Source: Kineococcus rubinsiae (GTDB taxonomy: Bacteria > Actinomycetota > Actinomycetes > Actinomycetales > Kineococcaceae). From it: 64,000 nucleotides of DNA. The notes beneath the pieces are model-generated. The model was not told the DNA's origin and searched no databases. It saw only the letters and a list, made by a program, of their open reading frames with translations. Made by a program: the position numbers and the translations under genes. This document shows positions 62,010-64,000 of this stretch, piece by piece; position 1 is the stretch's first letter; every line of letters starts with the position of its first letter. The stretch lies in assembly GCF_011839805.1 (NCBI RefSeq), contig NZ_VWPY01000008.1, forward strand, positions 47,909 to 111,908, given 5' to 3'.

Positions 62010-62492
62010 TCAGGAAGCTGCGCCGGACGAGGACGTGGCCGCGATCTGGTCGGCCCACACGGCCCGGGCGCCGGACTCCCCGACCCGGTAGACCTGCACG
62101 CCGGCCGCGACGGCGGCGACGAGGCAGAGGACGGCGACGACGCTGCTCGCCGTGCGGCGCGGCCCCGGGGTGCGGCGCGTGCGGCGGTCCAGCAGGACCA
62201 GGACGACCGACAGCAGCACGAGCGGGACGACGAAGAAGACGAGCTGGTCGCCGAGCTCGGCGTGCTGCCCGGGGTTCCCGACCCGTCCCGCGAGCGCCTC
62301 GCCGCTCTGGGTGGCCAGCGGGCAGAGGACCGCGGCGACCACGCCCACGGCGACGACGAGCGGGCCGAAGCGCTCCCGCCAGCGGGGCCGCACCACGATG
62401 GCGATGACCCCCAGGACGGTCAGGGGCACCAGGACGGTGACGCCGTGGACGACCAGGGCGTGGACGGGCAGGCCGTCGAACGTGTCGAGCAC
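62010..62492 (-). CDS. DUF2231-like membrane protein
   Basis: 160 residues from GTG 62492 (GGAGG 4 bases upstream). Four TM helices; the opening LDTFDGLPVHALVVHGVTVLVPL with the LPxHxLxVH pattern is typical of DUF2231-like membrane proteins, whose conserved His residues may bind heme or metal. Role unknown. Confidence 0.78.
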   Translation of the reverse strand: MLDTFDGLPVHALVVHGVTVLVPLTVLGVIAIVVRPRWRERFGPLVVAVGVVAAVLCPLATQSGEALAGRVGNPGQHAELGDQLVFFVVPLVLLSVVLVLLDRRTRRTPGPRRTASSVVAVLCLVAAVAAGVQVYRVGESGARAVWADQIAATSSSGAAS

Positions 62493-62597
62493 GGGTCCTC
62501 CAGGTGGGGCGGATGGGGACGGGGGAGTCCCTCACCACGGAGAACGGCGTGGCGGGTCGTGCGGTTCGACGCCCTTCCCGGCCGGCGGGCGCGGGCC

Positions 62598-63212
62598 TCA
62601 GGCCGGGGCGGTGCCGCGGGCGTTGTAGACGGTCGCGCCGCTGCCGGCGACGAACTCCCCGTAGCCGCGGTAGACGTCGAGGGCCTCCTCGCGCAGCACG
62701 TCGGAGACGACCTCGATCCCCCTGCGCTGCAACTGCTCCGCCCAGTCCTCGCGCACGGGACCCTCGTCGAACCCCGTGAGCTCCTCGAGCTCCGGCCCCG
62801 AGCCCGCGACGACGAGCCGGGTCACGCCGGACCACACGACCGCGCCGTAGCACATAGCGCACGGGCGCCAGTTGACGACGAGGGAGTGGGCCGGCAGCCC
62901 CGCCGCCCCGAGGTCCCACGACCCCAGCCGCCGCTGCGCGAGGGACAGGGCCGTCACCTCGGCGTGCAGGGAGGACAACCCGCTGGAGAGGACGAGGTTC
63001 ACCCCCGCCGACACGAGGGCCCCCGTCGCGGTCTCGACGACGAGCGCGGCGAACGGGCCACCGCTGCCCTCGCGCGGGTTGCGCGCCGCGAGCGTGTTCA
63101 CGACGGCCATCCAGCCCTCGTCGGTGGCCGTCGCCGGCAGGGGCGCGAGCTCGTCGTCGACCCAGCCGGGCAGTGCAGCGGTGATCTCGCGGGCCAGCGG
63201 CGTGGTGTCCAT
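62598..63212 (-). CDS. Nucleoside-deaminase-like protein
   Basis: 204 residues from ATG 63212; the longer frame to 63287 has no support. The CDA-superfamily zinc motif is SLHAEVTALSLAQ and NWRPCAMCYGAVVW. GGPFAALVVETATGALVSAGVN matches the tRNA/guanine-deaminase-like fold. It is larger than the 165-residue enzyme at 52.8 kb and has no purine neighbours. Substrate not assignable. Confidence 0.85.
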   Translation of the reverse strand: MDTTPLAREITAALPGWVDDELAPLPATATDEGWMAVVNTLAARNPREGSGGPFAALVVETATGALVSAGVNLVLSSGLSSLHAEVTALSLAQRRLGSWDLGAAGLPAHSLVVNWRPCAMCYGAVVWSGVTRLVVAGSGPELEELTGFDEGPVREDWAEQLQRRGIEVVSDVLREEALDVYRGYGEFVAGSGATVYNARGTAPA

Positions 63213-63388
63213 GCCGGAGGTTACCGACGGCGCTGCTCGAGGGGTGCGGCGCGGTCGGCGGGGAGCGCGGGCGTTACGCGGAACCACCCGGACGGCCTAC
63301 AGGCGGGCGCCCCGGGCGCCGACCAAGACGGGGAACGCACCGCCGACGCCCGACGCCGCACCGCCTGACGCCGACCTGGAGGACCCCC

Positions 63389-64000
63389 GTGGCCGCCGCC
63401 CCCGCACTCCCCGCCCGCACCCCCCGCCCGCGCACCGGCGCCCGCCGGGCGCTCGCGATCGCCGCGCTCGTCGCCTCCTCCGCCGGCCTGCTCGGCGCGG
63501 CGCCCGCCCAGGCCGACGACGTGGACCCCGCCGCGACTCCCGCCGCGACCGCTGCCGTCACGGGCGACGGCACGGCCGCCGGGCGCGCCTACGACCTCGT
63601 CAACGCCGCCCGCGTCGAGGCCGGGCTGGCCCCGCTGCGCCTGGCGCCGGACACCACGCAGGTCGCGACCGACTGGGCGTTCCACCTGGCCACCGTCGGG
63701 ACCCTCACGCACAACCCCGACCTCTCCCGGCAGCTGTCCGGCTGGAGCCTCGTGGCCGAGAACGTCGGGGTCGGCGGCGACGCCGACCAGCTGCAGCAGG
63801 CGTTCTGGGGCTCCCCCGGGCACCGGGCGAACGAGCTGCGCCAGGACGTGACCCAGCTCGGCGTCGGGGCGGTCCGCTCGGGCGACGGCCGCCTGTGGGT
63901 CGTGCAGGTCTACAAGCTGCCCGCCGGCGAGGTCGCCCCGCCGCGCGGGAACCCCGCGCCCGCGCCGGCCCCCGCGCCGGCCCCTGCGCCCGCCCCGGCT
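63389..64000 (+). CDS. Secreted CAP/SCP-domain protein (3' end off window)
   Basis: 204 codons are present from GTG 63389 (GGAGG 6 bases upstream); the frame is open to the window end. An Arg-rich n-region and hydrophobic core (ALAIAALVASSAGLLGAAPAQA) form a Sec signal peptide. The CAP domain follows: AYDLVNAARVEAGLAPLRL, GTLTHNPDLS (His), LVAENVGVG (Glu), FWGSPGHRANEL (second His), with the usual bacterial arrangement. A Pro-Ala repeat tail begins at the cut end, as in surface-exposed forms. Confidence 0.92.
   Translation, partial: MAAAPALPARTPRPRTGARRALAIAALVASSAGLLGAAPAQADDVDPAATPAATAAVTGDGTAAGRAYDLVNAARVEAGLAPLRLAPDTTQVATDWAFHLATVGTLTHNPDLSRQLSGWSLVAENVGVGGDADQLQQAFWGSPGHRANELRQDVTQLGVGAVRSGDGRLWVVQVYKLPAGEVAPPRGNPAPAPAPAPAPAPAPA

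Overview
The window is very GC-rich DNA, with strong third-position G/C bias and frequent GTG starts. It carries several actinobacterial hallmarks: the fhaA-fhaB-pstP-rodA-pbpA-pknB cell-division and kinase cluster, an F420-type PPOX protein, a SAM-IV riboswitch ahead of metQNI, and a lone lycopene cyclase. Gene content and style fit a pigmented, soil-type actinomycete of the Kineococcus/Kineosporia kind. That placement is inference, because there is no rRNA here. About 70 genes are packed with few gaps, and no gene-free stretch exceeds 300 bases.

Layout. 0-3 kb: a secreted DUF4394 protein, two VOC proteins and a YbhN-like membrane protein. 3-5.8 kb: a methionine ABC importer (metQ-metN-metI) behind a SAM-IV riboswitch. 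5.9-8.1 kb: a Bcr/CflA efflux pump and an aldo/keto reductase. 8.3-16.6 kb: a ROK-regulated carbohydrate operon (binding protein, two permeases, tautomerase, cytosolic beta-propeller, NAD-dependent epimerase-like protein, GH1 glycosidase) whose substrate I cannot name. 16.7-18.5 kb: a PAS-GAF-SpoIIE phosphatase. 18.6-26.8 kb: a metallophosphoesterase and the Ser/Thr-kinase and peptidoglycan cluster, all on the minus strand and mostly overlapping start to stop. 26.96 kb: tRNA-Leu(CAG).

27-36 kb: PAS protein, PPOX enzyme, NmrA-like reductase, two GGDEF proteins (one with EAL), a small acidic protein, mscL, lycopene cyclase and YceI. 36-42 kb: DhaL/DhaK with an MFS transporter, a GNAT acetyltransferase, a tiny secreted protein and a GH15 enzyme. 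42-47.5 kb: a VapC/Phd-type toxin-antitoxin pair with tandem decamers upstream, a DinB-like protein, a conserved unknown, a methyltransferase and an EAL-DICT-PAS-GGDEF protein. 47.5-56.8 kb: a small protein and an M43-type metalloprotease next to a complete purine-to-urate oxidation locus (NCS2 permease, MobA-like enzyme, uraD, HIU hydrolase, uricase, guanine-deaminase-like enzyme, xanthine dehydrogenase FAD subunit, and a fused 2Fe-2S/Mo subunit). 56.9-59.1 kb: an atypical, lower-GC patch with a frameshifted lipoprotein, a WDG-motif membrane protein, a decayed serine recombinase and an unknown ORF containing a perfect 18-bp-arm palindrome. 59.2-64 kb: a second methionine aminopeptidase next to an Xre regulator, a MarR regulator, a membrane-bound SpoIIE phosphatase, a DUF2231-like protein, a nucleoside-deaminase-like protein, and a CAP-domain secreted protein cut by the window end.

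Themes: signalling is dense (three GGDEF/EAL proteins, two SpoIIE phosphatases, PknB/PstP/FHA). Two full catabolic loci (purines; an unknown glycoside) are present. The only clear mobile-DNA trace is the 57-59 kb patch.
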